Positions 49,801 through 61,800 of a DNA stretch of 64,000 nucleotides are shown one piece after another. Position 1 is the first letter of the stretch. Each line of letters begins with the position of its first letter. Origin of the DNA: Norana najaformis (lineage: Eukaryota > Annelida > Clitellata > Crassiclitellata > Hormogastridae). Below the pieces are notes generated by a model. That model saw only the letters and a list, made by a program, of their open reading frames with translations. It was not told the origin of the DNA and did not search any database. Location of the stretch: NCBI GenBank assembly GCA_964023275.1, contig OZ029916.1:34245727-34309726 (forward strand). Direction: 5' to 3'. The position numbers and the translations under genes are program-made.

Positions 49801-52800
49801 TTTAAAATGGTGTTCTAGGTGGCGCCACTGGTGTGTTTAGACACACCAGTTAAAATGCTTCAGTTGCTTCATAAGTGTATTGGTCTCTTAGATCTCATTC
49901 ACATATATTATTTGTTATTGCTGCTGCTATAATTATTATTACTGTTATTAACAGTGAAACATATGCAATAATTACTGTTAACATTATTATTATTGGCTGA
50001 CCTGTTTTGGGTAACAAGAGTAGTAAGACTAAATTTTATGTTGTTGGCCTAAGATGAAGATTACAAAATTTATATATTAGTACTTATTCTAGTGACATTA
50101 TTATCAGTAAAATTGTATTACTTTAATATTTATTTATTTATATTGTTATTATTATTGTTATTATTATTATTAGGTACTTTATTGTTAAGTGATAAAACTG
50201 TTTATTGAGAGAATTCCATGGTTTATCCTTAGTTGTTAATGTTGATTTTGGTAATATTATTGTTATCGTGGTTATTTTCGTCTCATTTGTTTGTTGGGAG
50301 GAGGCCCAGATGGGCCTCGAGGTGATGTGGGTGTTGCCGAACCACCTAGTGTTCGCGGCCTATTCCATTTCTAAATATTACGCCACCTGGCGGCGGCTTT
50401 TGCTTGCCAAAAATTGACCTCTGGTTGGAGTAGTCTCTCCGTAGAGCCGTTTATAGCTACTAATCAGCAACAGACCAAAGACTGATGAAGAACAAGAACT
50501 GGCAGAAGAATAAGAACTGGCAAAAGAACGAGATTTGGCTGACGACCAATGGCGGCAAAATAACAACGGCCGGCAGGACGAGATGCGTTTAGTTAGTTGC
50601 GAAGGGCCCTCAGTCAGGCAGTCAGCGTAGGTGTGTGGGGGGAGTTTTTTGGGGCATGTATGGAGGAGGTGGGCGGCTGGTGATGGGAGCTGGTGGTGAT
50701 GCTCTTTGATAGGCTGTGATGCCTGGATTTAATTATCCGACTAAAGATAGAAGAAAAAACAATCATGGGGTTAACCATAGACTCCTTGGGTTAACTAAAG
50801 ATTTTTGGGAATAACCTAAGAGTTTGAGGAGGGATGTGGTTGGTAGGGATAACTGACGGGAATAACCTAAGAGTTTGGTGGGAATTACCTTGATTTTGAG
50901 TGGGAATAACTTAAGGGTTTGGTGGGAATAACCTAATGATATTGGTGGGAATAACTTAACATTTGTGGGGATAACATAACAGTTTATTGGGGATAACATA
51001 AAAGTTTGTTGGGAATAACCTTACTTTTGATGAAAATAACGTAAGCGTTTGGAGAATAACCTATGATATTGGTGGGAATAACTTAAAGAGTTTAGTGGGG
51101 ATAACCTAAAAGTTTGTTGAGGTAACGTCAAAGTTTGGTGGGAATAACCTTGATTTTTGTGGGAATAATTTAAGAATTGGGTAACTGTAATTTAAGATTT
51201 ATAAAGCGTGGGAATAACTTAGAGCTTAATGGGATAACAATATATATATATATAATAGTGCCAGATAAAGTATATTATAAGGTGTTATGTACTGTGTATA
51301 TTTGTTATTTTACAGAGTTGAACTCTGAACTTCGCTAGACCTTTTAGTGAGTCACCCGACTCTGGTGGGGTTTAGTGTCTGTGCCCCATTCCCGCAAACC
51401 GACGTTTCCTCTGACACTCTGTTCAAGAGTTCACATTTCTTAAGGATTCATCATCGCTGGGTGTGCCGTCTTCCGCAGCTGTGACCGTTTCAGACTCGGC
51501 AGCAGGGGTGGCGTGTAGGGGAGCCTGGGGTGCATCTTGGCCCCCCCCCCCCCTATAATGGAATCTACTATAGGGAAGCCCGGAGTGGTAGCAGGGTCGG
51601 TGGCTGATTAGTGTCATTACCTCGACCACACACAAGGCACCCTTTTGTTTTGGAAAGAGTTGATGGCGCACTCCAATGGGCTGCTGCTGCTACTGACCCG
51701 GTTTCCTATGGATACATGTTGTTGGGTGATGCTGGTAGATATTATTCGGTCAGCCTTTACTCCCGCCCTCACTTCCCAGACGCCGAATTATATGGACCAA
51801 TAACTGTTACCCTCGGTTTGAGACTCTGTGATCTCCCATTTCCATCTGTTCCACCTCTGTATCTCCTCCGTTCAATCCTCCTCCACCTCCTCCTCAATCC
51901 CACCCATCTTATCCTGCTGAAGTCTGGTGAATTTGACTGTCCTGTCATCCCTCTGCCTCCCTCGGCCCCTCACTCTTTCCTCCCCTCCCTCGTTAGCTTC
52001 ACCTTTGACCTTTAACCTTTAACATACCGTGTTCTTTCTGCTCCAAGACCTGAGTCAGGAAGTCCTGCTCCAAGACTCCAGGAAGTCAGATTCAGGACTC
52101 ATTATTAAAATGTAGAATAAAATTTTAATGTGAACACTGACTTATTTCTAATCGGGCTTTAATTGTTTTTAATGGAGAGGCTTAATTCAGGCAAATTTTG
52201 CCACAAATTATAAATTATTTTCGTTTATCTTCCAGTCCGCTAGCCTCACAACATTCGTAAATATAAAGCTATGGCTTCATTACTGTAGTGTAAGATGCCT
52301 TTCTAAGACAGACAGACAGACAGACAGACGGACGGACAGACAGACAGAAGACAGGGACATGCAGACAGACAGAAAGGGAGGCAGGCCAACATGAAAGCAG
52401 GCAGTGAGACACACAGAAAGAAAGGAAGGCAGATAGACAGATATACAGGCAGGTAGCCAGACGATGATGAGGATGATGGTGATGATTTACTATGCACTGC
52501 TCTCTTCATGAGTCACCTTGTCTCACAGGCAGATTCCAAGTTACAAGATCAAAGGATGGCTTTTGGTATTGCCATTAGGCTTGTTATCAGAACTGTATTT
52601 GCCGGCTCTGTTTGTTTTGGTGTGTGTCTGCATGTGTCTTTGTGTGTCTGTGTGTGTGTATGTGTGTGTTTACATGCATGTGTGTGTGTGCCTCTGGTTA
52701 TTTCTCTCAGTGCCATGCTGGAGTTTCAGGATGCTCCTCTTCTGCTGCTCTTCAGTTTCTCTGTTCCTTTAACTCCTTTTACTTTTTGTCCTCTTTCTGC

Positions 52801-55800
52801 TCCCATTTATCCTCTTCTTTTGTCTTATTTTCCTTCTTGCTCTTCATCTCTTTTATTCTCCATATCAGCGAACGTATTGTGATCCATTGTCCCCATTGGT
52901 CCTTTCGTGGTGGTCATTTCGTCCACCAGTCCTCTCTCTTTTAATTTCTCATCCTTATCTTCATCCTACTCAGTTCCTCCTTATTAACGTTCTCCATCTC
53001 CACCTCTTTTTCTTCCTTATCGTCATGCTCATTCACTTCCTTTTTCTCCCCTCCTTTCTCCTTCTCCTTCTCTTGTTCATCCATTCCTTATGGACCTCTT
53101 CCAGATCCTTTTCCGCTTCCTTATCCTTATTCACTTCCTCTTTCTCCTTTTCCTTCATTCTTGTCTGGTTTCTGTGTGAGATTTGAAGCCATTTCTGCTC
53201 CCCTGAGTTTCCAGTTCTCACAAATGCAGCCGCTCCTCCTCGTAAGTAACGACTGTGGTCTGAGTAATAGGATGGAACCTTTTCCATCTCCTTAGTAGCC
53301 CAGGAATTTTTGATTCTGCTTCATGACTAACTTCTTCCCAATGCAGATGCTCTTGGCATTGGCTCCAATTCCAGGTCTGATTGAGGTCCTGTTTGGGTTG
53401 CAACTTAGTACTTAATTAACGAGACCTGATTTTCCAGTTAACATTTAACAGCCCTAAGCATAATTTCTTGTTCCTGGGGGATTATGCTTACCCCACAATA
53501 ACAATAATGCTCAAAATAATGGTCAGAATAATGGTGGTGATGATGATGATGATGATGATGACGACAACGTTATAATAGTAATAATATTAAAACAACAAAT
53601 AATTGAAATAATGATTAAATAATAATATAAAAAATAGTACTAATACCGTAATAAGCAATCCAGAAAATTCTGCCCTTAAATTTTGTAATCCTCAGGATCA
53701 TATGTACCTTTGGAGGAAGGGAGTGTTTCAATTCTTCACTGGGTGAAAAATGCATATCTGAGATATAATACTCAATTTGCCTGACTTACTTACTTACCCA
53801 GGTTCATGGTCGGTGTGAATGTACACACTATACGAAAGGATTGAACTGCGAACAGTGTGAAGACTTTTACAATGACTTGCCCTGGAGGCCAGCACGTGGA
53901 AGGGACACCAACGCGTGTGAGAGTAAGCCATTATACTGTTTACATTTTATGCTTTTCAGTTTACTCTCTACAATCAATTGTTATTGCATTTGAATGCTTA
54001 CATTGTGTGATTACATGCTACTGATTACATTCTACCATTTACATTACTATTTCCATGTAATTTATAATTTATGATGCAGTGTAATACTCACGACATAATG
54101 TTTATCAGTAGCCACAGTACATGATTATTAGTAAATGTGCCATTTCAAATAACACATGTAATATTGATTGTAATATATGTAGTTTGTTGTGGATTATAAT
54201 AAAGAATATAATTATGTGTTTGTGTGTATATTACGTATGTGTCTGAATAATGTATTTATATAGCATTTTGAGTTTAGCTGAAGGTAATTTTTAAGCATCA
54301 GCCGGAACAGTTCAGGCTCCAGCTGTGGCACAAAAAACCGAAAAATTATAAAGTACTGAAATTATAATTTTGCAAATTGTATTACTATTAATTACATGAT
54401 GACCTCTTTTTGTGGGCCCTTGAAAACCATGCTGTTCGATCGAGGTTTCACGTTGTCCGGTTGGGAGCACTTCTGAGGGGTTTTTCTTTGAAGTGGCATG
54501 ATATACATTTGCTAATACAATTACAATTATGCAATTACAGAGTGTAATTGCAATAACCACAGCAACAAATGTCACTTTGACCCGGCTGTTTATGAGGCAA
54601 CGGGCCGGATCAGTGGGGGCGTCTGTGACGACTGTCGTGACAACACGATGGGGCACCACTGTGAAGAGTGCAAACCTTTCTTCTACCATGATCCAGGAAG
54701 AGACATCACTGACCCATACGTCTGTCGACGTAAGTGTGTGCCAGAGTCCATTTTGTACAACTGGAAAAGATGGCAGTTGACGTGGGTGCCATCTCTTGAA
54801 TTATATGAGAACAAAAAACATTATAGCTAAAGGGAACAGTAAGGATTTTCCCCAAAAGGGGCATTCTGGTGAACTAGCACACAGATAGGTTAGTTCACAG
54901 GATAGGTTAGTTTTATTGTAAAATTTATTTGATTCTGTATTCTCAGTTTGCAGTTTTGTGTTGAATTTCAGCTTCTGTTTTGTAAAATCACTTCAATTGA
55001 TTTTTAAAAATCTTGTGTTGGTAGTTTGCAAGAAATTTAAACTTTGATTTTGCTGTTGTTTCTGAACTTTAGTTCGTCTTGTTGGTGTACTTTAAATTTA
55101 TGCTTCTTTTTTGCATTCTTACTTACTTATTCAATGTAATATTTCATATCTTACTTTTTAAGTTTTTGCTGTGAAGTGCAACTTCATTTTTGCATTCTCG
55201 CTTTATGTTATTACTGTATCCTTTGGCTGTTTTTCAGAATCTTGGCATCCGTACTATCAGAACACTTTAGTTCCTTCTGGGTTCCCCATTGGACACATGT
55301 CAGTCTTGGTTAAATGCACTTTACATTTCTGGTGATCAGCAGTGCCTGAAACCAAAATTGTGGAGTTCTACCTCAGTGTTTGCATTCTTATCTTGTGGTT
55401 CTTGACAGACTGTGACTGTGATCCCATTGGATCGGAACATGGAGGTGAGTGTGAAAGTCGAACTGATCCAGCTCACGATCTACTTGCCGGACGTTGCATC
55501 TGCAAGCGTTTTGTCGAGGGACGTCGGTGTGACATGTGTCAAGATGGATTCTGGAACATGAGGACTGAAAATCCTGATGGATGTGAACGTAAGTTGGTGA
55601 ATGGCTTTCTTTCCAGATTTTACAGGTTTTAAATAATTCTTCCAGTTTAAAAGTTACATGTTTTGATTTCTTTATTTTACAGAATTTAAATAAGTCTTGT
55701 TTGGAATTAATTTTTCTGGTTTCAGTGTTTTGCAGATTTAAGATAAATCTTTGTTTGGAATTATTTTTTTCTGATTTCTGTGTGCTACAGATTTTACATA

Positions 55801-58800
55801 AATCTTCTGGTTTAGATTTAATTTTTCTGATTTTCGTATTTTACATATTTTAAATTTTAAATCTTGTTTGAAATTAATTTTTCTGATTTCAGGATCCATC
55901 CTGCTTCTGGTGGATATTTTATTCTTGTTCTACATTTAAAATCTGTGTCACATTTTCAAATTTAGCAGAGAAATGTGATTCATTCAGCAGTTACAATTCT
56001 AGACTTTGTGATATCCAAGATTGCTGTTTTAATGGATGTAATTCATTCATAAGTTTTATAATTGAATTCATTCATACCAATGTATGTTTAGTAGAAAGTA
56101 ATTTATATCGGAAGTTAATTTGTAGCATGTGTATTGTTATTTCATAGCATGTGGCTGTTTTGCACTGGGAACAGTTGGCAACTATGGATGTGATAAATAT
56201 TCGGGAGAGTGTCGATGTAAGCGTTATGTCACCGGCCGACAGTGTGACCAGTGTCTAGTAAGTTTTTATTATTATTATTATGTGCTACAGAACATTATTA
56301 TTTATTATTATTATAATAACGAACAATTATGTTATAAATTATGCATAGAACAATTAGTCATCAGTCCTCGGGTGCCTTGAGGTCTGCAAATGTGTCTCAG
56401 AAAGCGACAGCATTTTAACGCTGTGCAAACTGTTGTTGTTGTTGTTATTATTATTATTATTACATATTACTAGTTTTGTTGTTTCGGTGTTTTCCTTTTG
56501 GTCAGTGTTTTGTTGTGTAATTTATAAATTATGGGAGCAGTTGCTTAAATTTAGTGCCATCAGTTAATGTATTATTTTGTTATTAATAAGCAGTCTTTAT
56601 TAGCATCTGATAAGTGCTCATACATTACATTGTGTGGATCAGTTACATACACATTTAAACTAGATTATAACTTGGCCAAATATAATGGACAGACTTGCAC
56701 AATTAAATATAACTAAGGACACATCGATTTAGAAAACTGCTTTTAAACAGTTTAGATTTAGCAAGAGGTAACAGTAGAGGTGTATTCCTCATTCATTCAG
56801 TAATTCATAGTTTCTCATAACCATGCTAAAAGTATTCGATTCTAATTTTATTCTAAACCTAGTAGGATACAATAAGTTTGCAGTAAATTATGTTAAATTT
56901 GAAATCTTATTTGGCTTAAATTGTAACCACTGATGGTTGGATTGATTGTGGGCCTCTTTAGGAGGGAACTGATTCAGTACCCTCGGGGCTGTGTGTGGCT
57001 AATTGTCCATTTCTGTTGGAATGTTATTACTGAAGCCATGTGGCTAATGCTTCTCTGAAAGACTGGCAGCTGCTAGTTAGCCTGAAGCTAATTTGCATAT
57101 CGGTCAAGAAATAGGTATACAGTAACAAACTGATTTCAGGGGTCAGGGTTCTGGAGATTGCCAGGGGCTGGCTTTCATCCAGCTGTGACCTTTCGTGGCC
57201 CAGAGGTCACAGAGTCTTAATGAGCTCAACCTCCTGGGGTGCCGATATGCTTATCCATGGCCGCCTAGTTATTTAGACCTCCTTGGCTTATCTTGACCTG
57301 GCCTGGAATCTAGATTGAGCCGTTCAACCTTTCATGGTCATGAATTTTATGACAGAATTAATGGATTTTCACATTAGCTGAAAATGCTTTCATGTAGAGA
57401 GGCAAAATTTCATAACTTTTCCTGGTCTGTGACTTTTATGCCTTTTGAGGCCAGGCCTTTGAGCAGAAAGTGCATCTGGTCGACAGTGTATAATGTTTAA
57501 GTATTAAATAGTGTGGTTAATGACATTCCTTATTGTTTGTGAACCATTTATTAGTTTCAATTAGTTTTAGCATTTCATTTTCTGTTGGGCTTTTAGTTTC
57601 TCTGTTGTGTTGTTCTGAGGTTCCTGAGATGTCAAGCAACTTGTAAAAATTGTTGATTTGAAATTGTGTGAAATGGTAGCTGTATTGCCAAGGGTTTCAG
57701 TTCAAACCTTGCTGGGGCTGGTTAAATGTGTAGGGCAAGTCGTTGACACACAATTGCATAGCACCACTGTTGAGTTTATTCTCTAAGAGGTGCTTTATAA
57801 ATCTTAAATTACAATTACAATTATACCACTGTGTGATTCTTGTCTTTGTATATTGTGGAATGATGATCTGTTCGGTAGCACACAGGCTTTGGGGTTGGAG
57901 TGCGCTGAATGGACTCTGTGTAATGAGTAATGACCCAGACAGTTTTTTCTTGCACACTTGTCTTGCGCCTTAGATTCAGATACTGAATACCTTGTCATAG
58001 GTCACATTGTCAGAATCCTGTGCATAACGTCACAAGCCATCGTATTCAATTTGTGTGCCTCCTTAAATCCAAAACACATGCATTCCCAAAAGAAATAAAT
58101 TAAATGAAAGTAAGATGCATCTTGTCTAAACATGCACAGTATCTGCTGCTACTCTGAAAGGTTCTTAATAGGGGCTACATAAATGATCATATCAGCACTG
58201 AAAGCTACTGAGGAGCATCCATAAGTTGGTGCTATATGAATGTCCAGTTACATCACATATTACATTACTTTGTTTTGTAGCCTGGTTACTGGAATTTAAA
58301 TGATGAGCCACAAGGATGTCAGCCATGTGACTGTGATGTTGGTGGTTCCTATGACTACAACTGCGAACAGTCAAATGGTCAGTGTAAATGTCGGCCAAAT
58401 GTGGTTGGACGTCAATGCGACCAACCGCGACCCGGCTATTTTGTCACCACGTTCGACTGGCAGCGATATGAGGCAGAATTTGCAAATGGAATCGAAGTGA
58501 GTCTTGCTCTACTATGGCACTTTTACAATGGCACTAAAGAAGTGTGATGTGGGAATATGGCTGAGTGGTAATATGTCAGTGATATTTTTTCCTGCTTTCA
58601 AATTTAAACTGACAAATGTAATTTGTTACCTTCTACAGTGCCATTTTCACAATGCTCAGAACATCAGTCTTCAGCCATTAACCACTACTAACTCTTTAAA
58701 TTAAAAAGTCACCCCCTGCAGGCTGCAGTCTTTGGGTGCAGGTCTTTTGGGTGAGCAACAATGCTGATCCACAACGGGCTCCCATACATTCCATGCCACT

Positions 58801-61800
58801 GCTCCAAGAAATGGAACTGAATCTTTCTTTGAAGCTCAGACTCCTTCTTCCTTCAAATAACACCTCAGAACTCCCATACATTCCATGCCACTGCCCCAGC
58901 AAATGGAATTGAATCTTTCTTTGAAGCTCAAACTCTTTCTTCCTTCAAATAACACCTCAGAACTCCCATACATTCCATGCCACTGCCCCAAGAAATGGAA
59001 TTGAATCTTTCTTTGAAGCTCAGACTCCTTCTTCCTTCAAATAACACCTCAAAACTCATATTTCTGGCAGGCTTTGGATATTTGACTGCAGTGTCACCAG
59101 GCGACTGACTAACTATTGCCTCAGATTCACATTGTTGAGACTGTATGTTACAAATTTTCATAACAACAGCAACAATAATAGTATTAATAATTGTAGTAAT
59201 AATTATAGTAGTAATAATAATAATGACCAGTCAGTGGTTGCTGTTATGCACTCTCAAGGTTGCATACCAAACTCCAGGGTGCATCTGGTCAAAAACCAAG
59301 CAGGAATTCTAAGAAGACACAAAAACAGAGGAATTGATAGCAGAAAGATATGTTTTTAGTCTGAATTTGAAAACCGACATAGACTCGGCAAAGCAAACAT
59401 TTGCCAGGAGAGAGTTTCAGAGTCTGGGGCCAGAGATGGAAAAGTCTCTCCCACCGAGAGCTATGCTTGTCTTGACTGAAATATTAAGCCTTGTAGGTGA
59501 TTAGCCCAGTCTTGAAATTTATTCATGTTTCTATGGGCAGCCAAAGCAATTATTTCAGGATTCATGTCCCAGTTTGACTTGTAAAACAGGTAAATCTTTG
59601 CTGAATGAATCCATGAAAACCCATTAAGGAATTACTCTTTTCATGCTTGCGTGTCAGATTTGTTATAGTTGGTTAATTACTTCTTTCATTCATTCTTTTG
59701 TTCTTTCATACGTGCTTTTGAGTTGCTGCAGCAATGAATATGAAATAAAATTGATGCACTATGCCTAAGTTAAAGGCTGATGGAAGCATTATTGAATTAC
59801 AACACATTGTCTTAACTTTGCGGACATTGCAATTGTAGAACACTGTTGTCGTTGTTCGGGAACCGATTCCCGAACGCCCAGTGACTTGGACAGGAACTGG
59901 ATTTATGCGAGTCTTTGAAGGTTCGTCCCTGGAATTCCTTGTCGATGACATTCCAGTGTCTATGGAATATGATGTCCTTATTCGATATGAACCACAGGTA
60001 TGAAACTCTTTGTTCTGCTCTTTGATCCCTCATAACTATTTAAACGAAGCCTGATCAGTATCTTAACAATATGAGTTGCACTATTTTTAAAATTAAGACA
60101 AATTGCACAAATTCCATATATTTAAAATCAGTTTGGTAGAAAATTAGAATTTATTGAATATTGGTGCAGAACTGTATAAAAAGTCAATAAACAAATGGTA
60201 CTTGAGCTGCTTTCTCTCCCGTTCTCAGTGTTCCGCAGGGCCTGAAGACTGTACTGTTTAACAGTGATTTTGCTCCTTTGGGTCGGAAGCACCTCTGTTG
60301 AGTTTATCCTCTAATAGGTGCTTTATAAATCTCAAATTACAATTACAATTACAATTACAAAACTGTCACTGCACGAATAGGCCACCAGTGCACACTAAAA
60401 AGTGCCTGGAGTTACACTACACTTGTATGTATACATGTGTGTGTGTATATATATATATGTATATATATAATATATATAGCATGGCATGGTATAGCGGTTT
60501 CAGTTGATGGGCCTAAGCTCTTAAATATCTTCAACAAGCGGTCTGTGTTGCTGGGTTATTAGTGTCTTTCTGTTCTTGACTTGAGACATTTTAGTTTCAG
60601 AATGCTTGCTTGTCTTCCTCAGGTTTCATTTCTGTCACATCAGACTGACTGTTGTGAATCTGTTTTGGAGTGCCATCAATTTACGCCTAGTTCATTATCA
60701 TAATGGTGCATTAGAAGTTCTAAGATTAAATTAGATAATCTGCACATATGTGTGGCACCTTCAGAATACCTCTAAAATGCTGATTACTTTTTTATGCATA
60801 GGGCTGTATATGTGAGAGGGCTGGTCAAGAGGTCATTTTGTGTTTCATTGCCAGATGCCTTTGCGGTGGGATAACGTCCGGTTGACCGTTGTTCGCCCTG
60901 GACCTGTTGACCAGCACGGCGTCTGTGCCAACAACATACCTCAAGACGATGTCAAAGCATTTGATTTATCTCAAGGTTTATGATTATCAATATTATTTTA
61001 TTTTTAAATTAGCTTTACTGTGTTGAAGTTAAGAAGCTTAATTCCTGAGATGTCGAGTAACTTGTAAAAATTGTTTTTATGTGGCATTCTAGGCTATCAG
61101 TGTGGAGCTTCTGCTTGCTAGTTTGGGAAAGTGTCCTTTCTGGGTGAAATCCTGCTCTCACTGGCACACTCGATGAATATTTCTTTCAGTGGATTTGGCA
61201 AAGCATCTCTTCTTATACCTCTTGATTAGAATGCTGCATTTGATGCAGTAGATCGTGGTATTTTGTTCTCTCCACTCTACACATCACATGGAGTTTCAGT
61301 TCCTGCCTTTCTCTCAGGGTATCTTATTATCTTAATGATCGTTCTCAACAAGTTACAATGAACTCGTCTCGCTTTGATCCTGTTGCCTGTTGTTCAGATG
61401 TACCTCAGGTTTCAGTTATCGGGCCTTTTCTTTTTTCATCTTTATTTTGTTGTGAATCTGTAGGAAGAGTACAAAGCTTTTCATTTTAATTGATCTATTG
61501 TAGGTTCCCGTGAGGTTTTGCTAACGCCAGGCATTTGTCTTGAGAGGGGCGTCACTTACACGATTCGCCTTGACTTTATTCGTTACCGTGGTGATCGTGT
61601 AACAGTTGATGCATCTGTTCTCGTCGATTCAGTAAGTATTTATGTTGAAATTACACTCATTTATCAAGACTTAGAAATCGAAAAAGAAACAGGTTTTAAT
61701 AAAGATTGTAATTATTATTATTATTAGTAGTAGTAGTAGTAGTAGTATTATTAGTATTATTTTTATTAGTAGTATTATTATTATTAAAGAGACATTTGCA

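Noticed and set aside
51423..52015. Opposing frames of 82 and 134 residues around a poly-C tract
   Set aside because: Overlapping on opposite strands, no splice continuity with laminin and no recognisable domain; possible but unsupported.
58406..58440. Apparent loss of a cysteine in laminin LE5 (CDQPRPGYF)
   Set aside because: LE5 of laminin beta is a partial module that runs into the LF domain, and other beta chains also lack this cysteine, so it is normal.
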